Positions 33,382 to 41,540 are shown, counted from the first letter of the stretch. The stretch: 64,000 bases of DNA from Lentzea fradiae (GCF_900100955.1 NZ_FNCC01000008.1:62001-126000), one strand, 5' to 3'. Numbers and translations are program-made. The notes: a model not told the origin generated them from the sequence alone.

Positions 33382-35115
33382 GTGCTGCGTGGAGATGTCG
33401 GGCTCGAACTGGGCCAGCGGGTCGCGGACGCCTTGCGCGCCGCTCTGGACGTGGACATCACCGCGGAGGAAGCGCTGATCCGACCGTCCAACCGAGACGG
33501 TGCCGACTACCAGTGCAACGTGGCGATGAGCCTCGCCAAGAAGGTCGGCAGGAACCCGCGCGAGGTCGCCGGCCTGATCGTCGAGCACCTCGACGCGGCG
33601 GACGCGGTCGAGCAGCCCGAGATCGCCGGGCCCGGCTTCATCAACCTGAGGCTGCGCCGCGAGTGGCTGGAGGCCGAGACGGCGAAGCTGCTCGGCGACG
33701 ACCGGCTCGGCGTGCCGGCCACGCCCGCACCTCGCCGCGTCGCCATCGACTACAGCAGCCCCAACGTGGCCAAGGAGATGCACGTCGGCCACCTGCGGTC
33801 GACCATCATCGGCGACGCGCTGCGCAGGCTGCTGAGCTTCGCGGGCCACGAGGTCGTCCCGCACAACCACCTCGGTGACTGGGGCACGCCGTTCGGCATG
33901 CTCATCGAGCACCTCACCGACCTCGGCCGCGGTGCCGACCACCAGATCGGCGACCTCAACGCGTTCTACCAGCAGGCCAGGCAGAAGTTCGACAACGAGC
34001 CGGGCTTCGCCGACAGGGCCCGCCGGCGGGTCGTGCTGCTGCAAGGCGGCGACGAGGAGACGCTCGCGCTGTGGCGCGAGCTCGTCGGGGAGTCGCAGCG
34101 GCACTTCAACCAGGTCTACGAGATGCTCGGGATCGGGCTCACCGCCGAGGACAACTACGGCGAGAGCTTCTACAACCCCTACCTCGCGGACACGATCACC
34201 GAGCTGCAGCAGAAGGGCCTCGTCGAGGTCAGCGACGGCGCGCTGTGCGTGTTCCCGCCCGGCTTCACCAACCGCGAGGGCGACCGGCTGCCGCTGATCG
34301 TGCGCAAGAGCGACGGCGGCTACGGCTACGCCACCACCGACTTCGCGACGGTCCGGTACTGGGTGCGCGACCGCGAGGTCGACGACCTGATCTACGTGGT
34401 CGGCTCGCCGCAGGCGCAGCACTTCCAGATGATCTTCGCGACGTCGAAGCAGGCCGGCTGGCTCGACGACGCGCACTCGGCCGTGCACGTCGGCTTCGGC
34501 ACGATCCTCGGTGCCGACGGCAAGACCATCCGCACCAGGGCCGGCGGCACCATCAAGCTCATCGACCTGCTGACCGAGGCGGTCGAGAACTCCTACAAGG
34601 TGATGCCCGAGACGTCCGAAGTGGACGGTGCGGAGAAGGAAGCGCTCGCCAGGACGATCGGTCTGGGCGCCGTGAAGTACGCGGACCTGTCCAACGACCG
34701 GGACAAGGACTACGTCTTCACCTGGGAGAAGATGCTCGCGACGACGGGCGACACGTCGGTGTACATCCAGTACGCCAACGCCAGGATCCTGTCGATCGGC
34801 CGCAAGGTCGGCCGCACGCCCGCCGCGGACGCGCCTCTGGTGCTGCGGGAACAGGCCGAGCGCGACCTCGCGCTGAAGCTGCTGCAGCTGTCCACGGCGT
34901 TCCAGGCGGCCGTCGACGAGCTCGCGCCGCACAAGCTGACGAACTACCTGTTCGAGACGGCCACGGCGTTCTCGACGTTCTACAACAACTGTCCGGTGGC
35001 GACGGCCGAGACGCAGGAGCTGCAGGACTCGCGGCTGCACCTGCTCACGCTCACGTCACGGGTGCTCACGCTGGGACTGTCTCTCCTGGGAATCGGTGCA
35101 CCGGAAAGGTTGTAA
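33382..35115 (+). CDS. argS: Arginyl-tRNA synthetase
   Basis: 577 residues from GTG 33382 (AAAGGTG site; GTG 33373 also in frame). Class I ArgRS: N-terminal Add-1 domain, HIGH-type motif 'NVAKEMHVGHLRSTIIGD', 'HNHLGDWGTPFGMLIEHL', 'DGGYGYATTDFATVRY', 'GADGKTIRTRAGGTIKLIDL' in place of KMSKS, and the anticodon-binding helical end ('LAPHKLTNYLFETATAFSTF'). In many actinobacteria argS adjoins lysA and homoserine genes; here it stands alone before whiD, so it may be a second copy or simply relocated. Confidence 0.95.
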   Translation: MLRGDVGLELGQRVADALRAALDVDITAEEALIRPSNRDGADYQCNVAMSLAKKVGRNPREVAGLIVEHLDAADAVEQPEIAGPGFINLRLRREWLEAETAKLLGDDRLGVPATPAPRRVAIDYSSPNVAKEMHVGHLRSTIIGDALRRLLSFAGHEVVPHNHLGDWGTPFGMLIEHLTDLGRGADHQIGDLNAFYQQARQKFDNEPGFADRARRRVVLLQGGDEETLALWRELVGESQRHFNQVYEMLGIGLTAEDNYGESFYNPYLADTITELQQKGLVEVSDGALCVFPPGFTNREGDRLPLIVRKSDGGYGYATTDFATVRYWVRDREVDDLIYVVGSPQAQHFQMIFATSKQAGWLDDAHSAVHVGFGTILGADGKTIRTRAGGTIKLIDLLTEAVENSYKVMPETSEVDGAEKEALARTIGLGAVKYADLSNDRDKDYVFTWEKMLATTGDTSVYIQYANARILSIGRKVGRTPAADAPLVLREQAERDLALKLLQLSTAFQAAVDELAPHKLTNYLFETATAFSTFYNNCPVATAETQELQDSRLHLLTLTSRVLTLGLSLLGIGAPERL

Positions 35116-35186
35116 GAGGTTTACCCCCGCCTCAGCAGAGGTACGCAGTGATCGCAACTCTTTCCGCCCAGCATCAGGGAGTCGCG

Positions 35187-35531
35187 ATGACCTGCACCAC
35201 CCGTCTGCCCAAGCCGGTCACCGACGTGTGGGACTGGCAGATGGCAGGGCTGTGCCGAGGGCAGAACAGCGCTGTCTTCTTCCACCCCGACAACGAACGC
35301 GGCTACGCGCGGGCGGCACGGGAGGAGAAGGCCAAGGCGATCTGCGGGAACTGCCCCGTGCTCGCGCAGTGCCGCTCCCACGCGCTCGAGGCCCAGGAGC
35401 CGTACGGCGTGTGGGGCGGCATGGGGGAGGACGAACGGCGCCAGATCATCAACGCGGCCCGGCGCCGTCTCCGTGCCCGCTCTTCCGGGCACTCCTCCGA
35501 GCGTTACTCCTCCAGCACGTCCCGCAGCTGA
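35187..35531 (+). CDS. whiD: WhiB-family iron-sulphur regulator, WhiD/WhiB3-like
   Basis: 114 residues. The four cluster cysteines are C23, C53, C56 and C62 (CxxCx5C), followed by the GVWGG turn and a basic C-terminus. The approach 'DVWDWQMAGLCRGQNSAVFF' and 'HPDNERGYARAAREEKAK' is characteristic of WhiD of Streptomyces and WhiB3 of mycobacteria, which bind a [4Fe-4S] cluster and sigma factor region 4 to control sporulation or redox genes. The 3' end overlaps the convergent sigma gene by 28 bases. Confidence 0.88.
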   Translation: MTCTTRLPKPVTDVWDWQMAGLCRGQNSAVFFHPDNERGYARAAREEKAKAICGNCPVLAQCRSHALEAQEPYGVWGGMGEDERRQIINAARRRLRARSSGHSSERYSSSTSRS

Positions 35532-36328
35532 CGCAGCGTCTTCGCCAGGAGGCGGGACACGTGCATCTGCGAGATCCCGACCTTCTGCGCGATCTGGGTC
35601 TGCGTCATGTTGCCGAAGAACCTCATGATCACGATCTTGCGCTCCCGCTCCGGCAGCTTCTGCAGGAGCGGGTGCAACGCCTCGCGCTGCTCGATCATGG
35701 CGATCTCGGGGTCTTCCTCGCCGATCGTGCTGCCCAGCGAGATGGACGAGTCCTCCGACATCAGCATGTCGTCGAGTGACGCGCTCTGGTAGGCGTTGCC
35801 CGCCGCGAGCCCCTCGTGGATCTCTTCCCTGGTCATCCCCAGGTGCTCGGCGAGCTCCGACGGGGTGGGCGCGCGCCCGAGCGACTGCGACAGGCGCGAG
35901 GTGCCCGCGTTGATCGCCAGGTGCAGCTCCTTGAGCCGTCTGGGCATGCGCACCGACCAGCTGGAGTCGCGGAAGTACTTCCGGACCTCACCCATGATCG
36001 TCGGCACCGCGAACGACAGGAAGTCGCTGCCGCGGTCCGGGTCGAACCGGTCGACGGCGTTGATCAGGCCCACCGTCGCCACCTGCACGAGGTCCTCGTG
36101 CGGCTCGCCGCGGTGGCCGAACCTGCGCGCGATGTGCTGGGCGACCGGCAGGTGCTCGGTCACGAGCCTGTCGCGCAGCGACTCCCGCTTGGGACCGGCC
36201 GGGGTGACCGCGAGCTCCGCGAACAGCGGGGCCAGGTGGTCGTAGTCACCGCCCTTGGACGACGACGTCGTCGCCGACGACTCCTCGTCCGGCTTCGTCG
36301 TCGTGGTCGTCTCCTCCGCCCCGGTCAC
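35504..36328 (-). CDS. SigB/SigF-family stress sigma factor
   Basis: 274 residues from GTG 36328, overlapping the anti-sigma stop (GTGA). After a Thr/Ser/acidic 25-residue N-terminus come region 2 ('LPVAQHIARRFGHRGEPHED', 'AVDRFDPDRGSDFLSFAVPT'), region 3 ('LGRAPTPSELAEHLGMTREE') and region 4 ('LPERERKIVIMRFFGNMTQT', 'QIAQKVGISQMHVSRLLAKT'). This is the SigB/F/G stress and development group. It is expressed with an RsbW-like anti-sigma factor from a promoter that itself looks SigB-type. Confidence 0.93.
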   Translation of the reverse strand: MTGAEETTTTTKPDEESSATTSSSKGGDYDHLAPLFAELAVTPAGPKRESLRDRLVTEHLPVAQHIARRFGHRGEPHEDLVQVATVGLINAVDRFDPDRGSDFLSFAVPTIMGEVRKYFRDSSWSVRMPRRLKELHLAINAGTSRLSQSLGRAPTPSELAEHLGMTREEIHEGLAAGNAYQSASLDDMLMSEDSSISLGSTIGEEDPEIAMIEQREALHPLLQKLPERERKIVIMRFFGNMTQTQIAQKVGISQMHVSRLLAKTLRQLRDVLEE

Positions 36329-36723
36329 GCATCCACCGCCCCTGCCGTGGACTTCACGAGGCCGATGTGGACCACGGACCCTTCGGCTTCCTCGATCCTG
36401 GTCTCCACCGAGTCCACGAGCGCGGTCAGCACGCGCCAGCCGAAGCTGTTCTCGTCCGGTCCCGACGCCGCCTTGGTGGCGACCTTGGCCGACACGTGCA
36501 CCGCGCCGCGGTCGTCCACCGCGAAGTGACAGCTGAGCACCGCGTCCTGCGCCGCCAGCGTGATCAGCGTCGAGCACGTCTCGTCGACGGCGAGCTTCAG
36601 GTCCTCGATCGAGTCGAGGTCGAAGTCCTGCCGCATCGCGATGTCCGCCGCGACCGCTCGCACGATCGACAGCTGCGTGGGATCCGCGGCCATCCGCAGT
36701 TCGACCCCTGACAATTGCGTCAC
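36325..36723 (-). CDS. RsbW-like anti-sigma factor (serine kinase type)
   Basis: 132 residues from GTG 36723 (GAGGTGGG site). HATPase fold of the RsbW/SpoIIAB class: 'RAVAADIAMRQDFDLDSIED', N-box 'LKLAVDETCSTLI' and C-terminal 'ENSFGWRVLTALVDSVETRI'. The glycine-rich ATP lid is degenerate, as in several actinobacterial UshX/RsbW variants. It should bind the sigma factor encoded directly downstream and be released by STAS antagonists such as the one at 37534. Confidence 0.9.
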   Translation of the reverse strand: MTQLSGVELRMAADPTQLSIVRAVAADIAMRQDFDLDSIEDLKLAVDETCSTLITLAAQDAVLSCHFAVDDRGAVHVSAKVATKAASGPDENSFGWRVLTALVDSVETRIEEAEGSVVHIGLVKSTAGAVDA

Positions 36724-36768
36724 ACCCACCTCGTAGTCCGTTCTGCTGAAGGCCGGCACATCGTTGCC

Positions 36769-36794
36769 GTACCCGAATCGATCTCTTTTCACAC
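36769..36794 (-). promoter_or_regulatory. SigB/SigF-type promoter of the anti-sigma/sigma operon
   Basis: Minus strand: GTGT (36791-36794), 16 bases, GGGTAC (36769-36774), matching the SigB consensus GNNT-N14-16-GGGTA(C/T). It lies 45 bases upstream of the GTG start, so the sigma factor probably drives its own operon. Confidence 0.7.
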
Positions 36795-36860
36795 GTGTAT
36801 TGGTGCGTATTCCAGGGAAAACAGCCGGTGGAAGCAAGAAGGAGCACTGGGAGGAGAACT

Positions 36861-37526
36861 GTGCTGGTGCACGAGGACTTCCTGGACCTCCGCTTCCCGG
36901 CGGACGCGCACGAGGTGGCACCCGTGAGGAGCCGGCTCCGCGAATGGCTGGAGAAGAGCGGTGTCGGCGAGGACGAGGCGAGCGACCTCGTTCTCGCCGT
37001 CAGCGAAGCGGTCAACAACTCCGTGGAGCACGCCTACCCCGGTCCCGAGCGCGGCACCGTGGAAGTGCGGGCCTGCTTCGAGCACGACGGCTCCGTCCTG
37101 GTCGACGTGACCGACCACGGGCGGTGGCGCGTGCCGCCTCCCGCGCTCACGATGCGGGGGCGTGGACTCCTGCTCATGAGGGAGAGCGTGGACTCCGTCG
37201 AGATAGACCGCAGCGCGAACGGCACGACCGTGCACCTGCGCCGTGCCCCGGCGCCGGCCGTGCCCGCGTCCCGCAGCCCGCTGGAGTGCGACGTGCGGGT
37301 CCACGAGACCTCCTCCGGCGTCGTAGCGGTCGTGCGGGGGAACGTGCCCGCCGACGCGGGTCCCGCCTTGAGGCGGGCCCTCACGACGGCCGCCAGGGGC
37401 GGCACCGTGCCGCTCACCGTCGACCTCACCGCGACCGGTGAGGAGACGAGCGGGCTGGACCGGGCACTCCACGACGTCGCCGAGGCGTTGCGGGCGGCGG
37501 GGAACCGCCTCGTGGTCCGGTGGTAG
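36861..37526 (+). CDS. HATPase anti-sigma domain fused to a STAS-like domain
   Basis: 221 residues from GTG 36861 with a strong GGAGGAG site. Residues 1-125 are an RsbW-type HATPase ('DASDLVLAVSEAVNNSVEHA'-like N-box, 'LVDVTDHGRWRVPPPALTMR', 'GRGLLLMRESVDSVEID'). Residues about 135-221 ('SGVVAVVRGNVPADAGPALR', 'VPLTVDLTATGEETSGLDRA', 'LRAAGNRLVVRW') follow the STAS strand-helix pattern but lack the usual phospho-Ser loop (E-E-T-S-G in its place). One chain would then hold an anti-sigma kinase and a built-in antagonist-like partner. Divergent from the sigma operon, convergent with the STAS gene. Confidence 0.8.
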   Translation: MLVHEDFLDLRFPADAHEVAPVRSRLREWLEKSGVGEDEASDLVLAVSEAVNNSVEHAYPGPERGTVEVRACFEHDGSVLVDVTDHGRWRVPPPALTMRGRGLLLMRESVDSVEIDRSANGTTVHLRRAPAPAVPASRSPLECDVRVHETSSGVVAVVRGNVPADAGPALRRALTTAARGGTVPLTVDLTATGEETSGLDRALHDVAEALRAAGNRLVVRW

Positions 37527-37533
37527 CCGTGCG

Positions 37534-37896
37534 TCAGCCGCCCAGTGCCGCGTCGACCGAGTCGCTCACGCTGAGCACCTCGCCGAGCCCGGTCGCCTCC
37601 AGCGGCCGCGTCACGGCGCGGGCCTTCGCGACCACCTTGAGCGCCGTGCCGCCCTTCTGGGCCAGGCGCGCGGCCTCGACCAGCACCGCCAGCCCGGCGG
37701 AGCCGAGGAACGTCACGCCGGTCATGTCCACCACGAAGGTGCCGCCGTCGCCGAGGCCGTTCACGAGAGCGTCGCGCAGCGTGGGCGCGGACACCATGTC
37801 GACCTCACCGGACACGGCGAGCACCGTGACACCGGGCGCCGGCTGCCCGACCGACAGCTCGATGGTCTGATCCGCTCGCGGGTCCTGCACAGTCAC
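37534..37896 (-). CDS. STAS-domain anti-sigma factor antagonist
   Basis: 120 residues from GTG 37896 with a GAGGGAG site. Typical SpoIIAA/RsbV: 'VTVLAVSGEVDMVSAPTLRD', phosphorylatable serine in 'VTFLGSAGLAVLVEAA', and the closing helix. When dephosphorylated it should free the sigma factor by binding the RsbW-like protein; both candidates lie within 1.5 kb. Confidence 0.93.
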   Translation of the reverse strand: MTVQDPRADQTIELSVGQPAPGVTVLAVSGEVDMVSAPTLRDALVNGLGDGGTFVVDMTGVTFLGSAGLAVLVEAARLAQKGGTALKVVAKARAVTRPLEATGLGEVLSVSDSVDAALGG

Positions 37897-38324
37897 CGAT
37901 GTACTCCCTCTCGCAAAACAGGGAACCGCCACCGCAGCGGCCCCGACGCGGCTGCTGGCTCAACCGCTGCGGCCCCACCGTACGGGGGAACCGCCCGACA
38001 GGACAGGTCGAGTCACCTGTACCCGGACAATGGTTGGCTCAAACGTGCGAACTCACCCGATCGATCGGGTGCTCCCGGTGACCCGCCGGGCCTATGAGAC
38101 CCCGACGCCGTGCGGTCATCGGCGTACGACGAACGGTTGCACCGGCAATCATCTGGTCTTCCGCCGCGCTTCGGGTCCGAACAGCTCGGCGCGCCGTTCG
38201 GCCCAGTTAACGCCGAGGACCCGAACAGGACACGTGTTCTGAACCACAGTCCTTCACCATTCGTGTGCAGGGATAACGCCGGAGCCCCGGTTCACGACAT
38301 CCCTGATGTCACGGAAGGACTGAG
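37897..38324. other. 428-base intergenic regulatory region
   Basis: No gene seen. It separates the divergent STAS gene and the 66-residue gene. It holds an 18-base perfect palindrome (38054-38071) and a near-perfect AGGACACGTGTTCT palindrome around 38228-38241, so it is probably a two-way promoter region. Confidence 0.6.
38054..38071. promoter_or_regulatory. Perfect 18-base palindrome CACCCGATCGATCGGGTG
   Basis: All 18 bases are self-complementary. It lies in a non-coding gap 158 bases upstream of the STAS start. It is a strong candidate operator for a dimeric regulator of unknown identity. Confidence 0.65.
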
Positions 38325-38525
38325 ATGAGAACCGCCACGGAGACCGAGCCGCAGGCCGGAGAGCTGCCCACCACGCCGTGCAGCGTGGTGTGGAGCAGGG
38401 GTCACGCGTACGTGCTCGAGGGTTTCCACGCCCGCTGGGTCGGCCGCGACGACAGAGGCCGCCCGCACGCCCTCACCGGTGCCGAGATGCAGCGCCGCGG
38501 CTGGAGCCTCACCCGCACCGCCTGA
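38325..38525 (+). CDS. Small protein of unknown function (66 residues)
   Basis: ATG with GAAGGA five bases upstream and good codon use. 'CSVVWSRGHAYVLEGFHARW' followed by 'ALTGAEMQRRGWSLTRTA' suggests a small compact fold; one Cys, no TM or signal. I do not recognise a family. It follows the long regulatory gap, so it is likely a regulated single gene. Confidence 0.65.
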   Translation: MRTATETEPQAGELPTTPCSVVWSRGHAYVLEGFHARWVGRDDRGRPHALTGAEMQRRGWSLTRTA

Positions 38526-38621
38526 GTTCACCTGGAGGAAACGAACACCCGCGACCTGACGCACCGCCTGCCGTGACGCCATCCGGCAGCCCGTGCGCGG
38601 CCACTCGTTTAGAGTGCGGGT

Positions 38622-39203
38622 GTGCGTGACCCGGCTGATCGCCTGCTGACCGTTCCGAACCTGCTCAGCGTGCTGCGGCTGGCCGGTGTCCCGCTCTTCC
38701 TGTACCTGTTGCTCGGACCCCGCGCGGACGGCTGGGCGCTGCTCGTCCTCGTCTTCGCGGGGCTCTCCGACTGGCTGGACGGCAAGCTCGCGCGCTGGCT
38801 CGACCAGATGAGCAAGCTGGGCGCGCTGCTCGATCCCGCCGCCGACCGCCTCTACGTGTTCTGCACGCTGCTGGCGTTCGTGATCAGGGACATCGTGCCG
38901 CTGTGGATCGCGCTGGTGCTGGTCGGGCGCGAGGTCGTCGTCGGCCTCTGCCTGCTCGTCCTGCGGCGGCGCGGCTGGGGCACGTTCGAGGTGACCTACC
39001 TCGGCAAGGCCGCGACCTTCAACCTGTTGTACGCCTTCCCCCTGCTGCTGCTCGCGCAGGGCGACTCCGGCTGGTCGCAGGCGGCCCAGCCGTTCGCCTA
39101 CGCGTTCACGGCCTGGGGCGGGGCGCTCTACCTGTGGTCGGCGCTGCTGTACGTCTACCAGTTCTTCCTGGCCCTGCGGGTCACACCTCGCACGGTCGCG
39201 TGA
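38622..39203 (+). CDS. CDP-alcohol phosphatidyltransferase (PgsA-like)
   Basis: 193 residues from GTG 38622, six bases after a TAGAGT box and with no ribosome site: probably leaderless. The catalytic signature D-x2-DG-x2-AR-x8-G-x3-D-x3-D is complete ('SDWLDGKLARWLDQ', 'MSKLGALLDPAADRL'), with about five TM helices. It makes phosphatidyl head-group phospholipids, probably phosphatidylglycerophosphate or a related lipid. In mycobacteria a paralogue (pgsA2) opens the same gene block before gcvH and garA. Confidence 0.92.
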   Translation: MRDPADRLLTVPNLLSVLRLAGVPLFLYLLLGPRADGWALLVLVFAGLSDWLDGKLARWLDQMSKLGALLDPAADRLYVFCTLLAFVIRDIVPLWIALVLVGREVVVGLCLLVLRRRGWGTFEVTYLGKAATFNLLYAFPLLLLAQGDSGWSQAAQPFAYAFTAWGGALYLWSALLYVYQFFLALRVTPRTVA

Positions 39204-39245
39204 AAAGATCACCCCATACAGGTTCAGCACGAGGAGCGCAGTCAG

Positions 39246-39629
39246 TTGATTCCCGAGGAGCTTCGCTACACCGAGGAGCACGAGTGGGTTCTCGCCACCG
39301 GCGAGGACACCGTGCGCGTCGGCATCACCGACTACGCCCAGGAACAGCTCGGTGACGTCGTCTTCGTCCAGCTGCCCGAGGTCGGCCACACCGTCGCCGC
39401 CGGCGACACGTTCGGCGAGGTCGAGTCCACCAAGAGCGTCTCCGACCTCTTCTCCCCGCTCCAGGGTGAGGTCACCGCGGTCAACGACTCGCTGGTGCAG
39501 GCGCCGGACCTGGTGAACAGCGACCCCTACGGCGAGGGCTGGATGGTCGAGCTCCGCGTGGCCGACCCGGACGCGGTGGGGAGCCTGCTCGACTCGGAGG
39601 CGTACCAGGCGTTGGTGGAGAAGGAGTGA
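39246..39629 (+). CDS. gcvH: Glycine cleavage system H protein
   Basis: 127 residues from TTG 39246 (CACGAGGAG upstream). 'LRYTEEHEWVLATGEDTVRV' and the lipoylation lysine in 'EVESTKSVSDLFSPLQGEV' are diagnostic. It carries the aminomethyl group between GcvP, GcvT and Lpd. gcvP lies 4 kb downstream; gcvT is not in the window. Confidence 0.96.
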   Translation: MIPEELRYTEEHEWVLATGEDTVRVGITDYAQEQLGDVVFVQLPEVGHTVAAGDTFGEVESTKSVSDLFSPLQGEVTAVNDSLVQAPDLVNSDPYGEGWMVELRVADPDAVGSLLDSEAYQALVEKE

Positions 39630-39742
39630 CGTCGATCTTTCGCCGGATCTTCGGCCGGAAGGGGAGCCGCGCTGAGGGTGGCGACTCGGACGCGATAAGT
39701 TTTACCGGAAGTGACGGATCCAGCAGCAGGAGGAGAGCTCAG

Positions 39743-40201
39743 GTGAGCACGAACGACGGCCCAGGCGTTCCGCCGGAGCAGTCCCCGGAGCGGACCTCCG
39801 TCTTCCGGGCGGACTTCCTCCAGGAGATGGAGGGCGGCGCCGAGGCGCCCGCCCAGGAGCCGGCCGTTGCCGGCGTGGACGCCCTTCCCGCCGGTTCCGC
39901 GCTGCTCGTGGTGAAGCGCGGCCCGAACGCCGGTTCCCGGTTCCTGCTGGACCGCGACACGACGAGCGCCGGGCGCCACCCCGACAGCGACATCTTCCTG
40001 GACGACGTGACGGTCTCGCGCCGCCACGCCGAGTTCCGCCGGGAGGGCGGCGAGTTCGTCGTCATCGACGTCGGCAGCCTCAACGGCACCTACGTCAACC
40101 GCGAGCCGGTCGACCAGGCCGTCCTCGCGAACGGCGACGAGGTCCAGATCGGCAAGTTCCGCCTCGTCTTCCTGACGGGTCCTGGCTCCTCGGGAGCCTG
40201 A
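39743..40201 (+). CDS. garA: GarA/OdhI-type FHA regulator of 2-oxoglutarate metabolism
   Basis: 152 residues from GTG 39743, which has an AGGAGGAG site at ideal spacing. An in-frame GTG at 39626, overlapping the gcvH stop, would add 39 residues (IFRRIFGRKGSR...) without homology I know. 'RTSVFRADFLQEME', then the FHA domain ('TSAGRHPDSDIFLDDVTVSR', 'GSLNGTYVNREPVDQAVLAN') is nearly identical to mycobacterial GarA, which inhibits 2-oxoglutarate dehydrogenase and activates glutamate synthase. The PknG-site Thr (ETT in mycobacteria) is Arg17 here; the PknB-site Thr18 remains. Confidence 0.93.
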   Translation: MSTNDGPGVPPEQSPERTSVFRADFLQEMEGGAEAPAQEPAVAGVDALPAGSALLVVKRGPNAGSRFLLDRDTTSAGRHPDSDIFLDDVTVSRRHAEFRREGGEFVVIDVGSLNGTYVNREPVDQAVLANGDEVQIGKFRLVFLTGPGSSGA

Positions 40202-40204
40202 CGC

Positions 40205-40792
40205 GTGACGGCCGGGCGGCCACGACGCGGGGTTCTGAGCATCGGGGCGGTGCTCGAACGGCTTCGCCCCGAGTTCCCCGACGTGACCATCTCCAAGATC
40301 CGCTTCCTGGAAGCGGAAGGGCTGGTCCGCCCGGCACGCACCGCCGCGGGCTACCGCCAGTTCGCCGAGGCGGACGTCGAGCGGCTGCGGTTCGTGCTGT
40401 CCGTCCAGCGCGACCGGCACCTGCCGCTGCGGGTGATCCGCGACCAGCTCGACGCGGAACCCGCCGCCTGCGCCCCCGTGACGCGCGCCGACCTGCTGGC
40501 CGGCACCGGGATGGACGCCGAGCAGCTCTCCCAGCTGGAACGCGACGGCCTGCTGCGCCCCGGCCCCGAGGGCCGCTTCACCGCCGACGACCTCACCGCG
40601 CTCCGCACGATCCGGACCATGACCGGACTCGGCGTCGAGCGCGAGCACCTGCGCGCGGTCAGGGCCGCGGCCGACCACGAGGTGGTCGCGCTCAGGTCTT
40701 TCTCGGATCCCGGGACGGTCAGGGAATTGGCCGGCCTGTTCACCTCGTTGCACACGTTGTTGGTGAGAGCGGGTCTGCGGCAATCATCTTGA
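40205..40792 (+). CDS. ftsR: MerR-family regulator, FtsR-like (Rv1828-type)
   Basis: 195 residues from GTG 40205, three bases after garA. N-terminal MerR winged helix ('LSIGAVLERLRPEFPDVTIS', 'KIRFLEAEGLVRPARTAAGY') and the long C-terminal helical part typical of Rv1828/FtsR, which activates ftsZ in corynebacteria. Position between garA and the DUF151 gene matches Mycobacterium exactly. Symbol assigned by synteny and sequence pattern. Confidence 0.85.
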   Translation: MTAGRPRRGVLSIGAVLERLRPEFPDVTISKIRFLEAEGLVRPARTAAGYRQFAEADVERLRFVLSVQRDRHLPLRVIRDQLDAEPAACAPVTRADLLAGTGMDAEQLSQLERDGLLRPGPEGRFTADDLTALRTIRTMTGLGVEREHLRAVRAAADHEVVALRSFSDPGTVRELAGLFTSLHTLLVRAGLRQSS

Positions 40793-40916
40793 TCACGTTC
40801 CACCGGCAACGATTGAGCACACGGCCCGCTTGGCGGGTAGCGTCGAACGCATACGCCGGGGGATGCTCGGAGACGAACCGGGTACTCCCCAACGAGTCAG
40901 AGGGAGGCGAGACCCG

Positions 40917-41390
40917 ATGAGTGAGATGCGCGTCGTGGGCGTCCGGGTGGAGCTGCCCCAGAACCAGCCGATCCTCCTGCTCCGCGAAACCGAGGGTGAG
41001 CGGTACCTGCCGATCTGGATCGGCTCCGTCGAGGCCACGGCGATCGCTCTCGAACAGCAGGGCGTCCGCCCGGCCAGGCCGCTGACGCACGACCTCCTCA
41101 AGGACGTCATCGGCGCGCTGGGCCGCAACCTGGAGCAGGTGCGGATCACCGACCTGCAGGAGGGCACGTTCTTCGCCGAGCTCGTGTTCGACGGCGACGT
41201 GCGGGTGTCCGCGCGGCCCTCGGACTCGGTGGCGCTGGCGCTGCGGGTGGGGGTGCCGATCCACGCGGAGGAGTCCGTGCTGGCCGAGGCGGGCCTCATC
41301 ATCCCGGACGAGCAGGAGGACGAGGTGGAGAAGTTCCGCGAGTTCCTCGACTCGGTGTCTCCTGAAGACTTCCGCGGAGCGGACACGTAA
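40917..41390 (+). CDS. Bifunctional nuclease-domain protein (DUF151)
   Basis: 157 residues from ATG 40917 with AGGGAGGCGAG upstream. DUF151 pattern: 'PILLLRETEGERYLPIWIGS', 'EATAIALEQQGVRPARPLTH', 'DGDVRVSARPSDSVALALRV' and an acidic C-terminal tail. Members have been reported as DNase/RNases; here it belongs to the conserved garA-MerR block (Rv1829 position). A 19-base-spaced TTGAGC/TAGCGT promoter candidate lies at 40813-40843. Confidence 0.9.
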   Translation: MSEMRVVGVRVELPQNQPILLLRETEGERYLPIWIGSVEATAIALEQQGVRPARPLTHDLLKDVIGALGRNLEQVRITDLQEGTFFAELVFDGDVRVSARPSDSVALALRVGVPIHAEESVLAEAGLIIPDEQEDEVEKFREFLDSVSPEDFRGADT

Positions 41391-41491
41391 ACACCGACAC
41401 GGAGACCACTGTCGCTCTCCGTCTCATCAGCCGCCGATGTACCCTGTTCGCAGGTCGCTCCACCGGGCTACTTCCGGCGGCATCCTCCCGC

Positions 41492-41524
41492 TAAACGATC
41501 ACTAAACGTCACCTGAACGTCCTA
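41492..41524. promoter_or_regulatory. Three 11-base direct repeats (OmpR-type regulator site)
   Basis: TAAACGATCAC, TAAACGTCACC and TGAACGTCCTA begin at 41492, 41503 and 41514, exactly one helical turn apart. On the other strand each unit reads GTT(T/C)A, as in PHO-box-like direct repeats bound by OmpR/PhoP-family regulators. It lies upstream of the second MerR gene's promoter. Confidence 0.5.
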
Positions 41525-41540
41525 CTTCGGGTGACGGTCT

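Noticed and set aside
39626..39742. 39-residue N-terminal extension of GarA from the GTG overlapping gcvH
   Set aside because: The GTG at 39743 has a much better ribosome site and gives the known GarA length; the extension remains a minor possibility.
40813..40843. MerR-type 19-base-spaced promoter before the DUF151 gene
   Set aside because: Spacing fits, but the CCCGC-TTG-GCGGG dyad is off-centre in the spacer, so I mention it only as a candidate.
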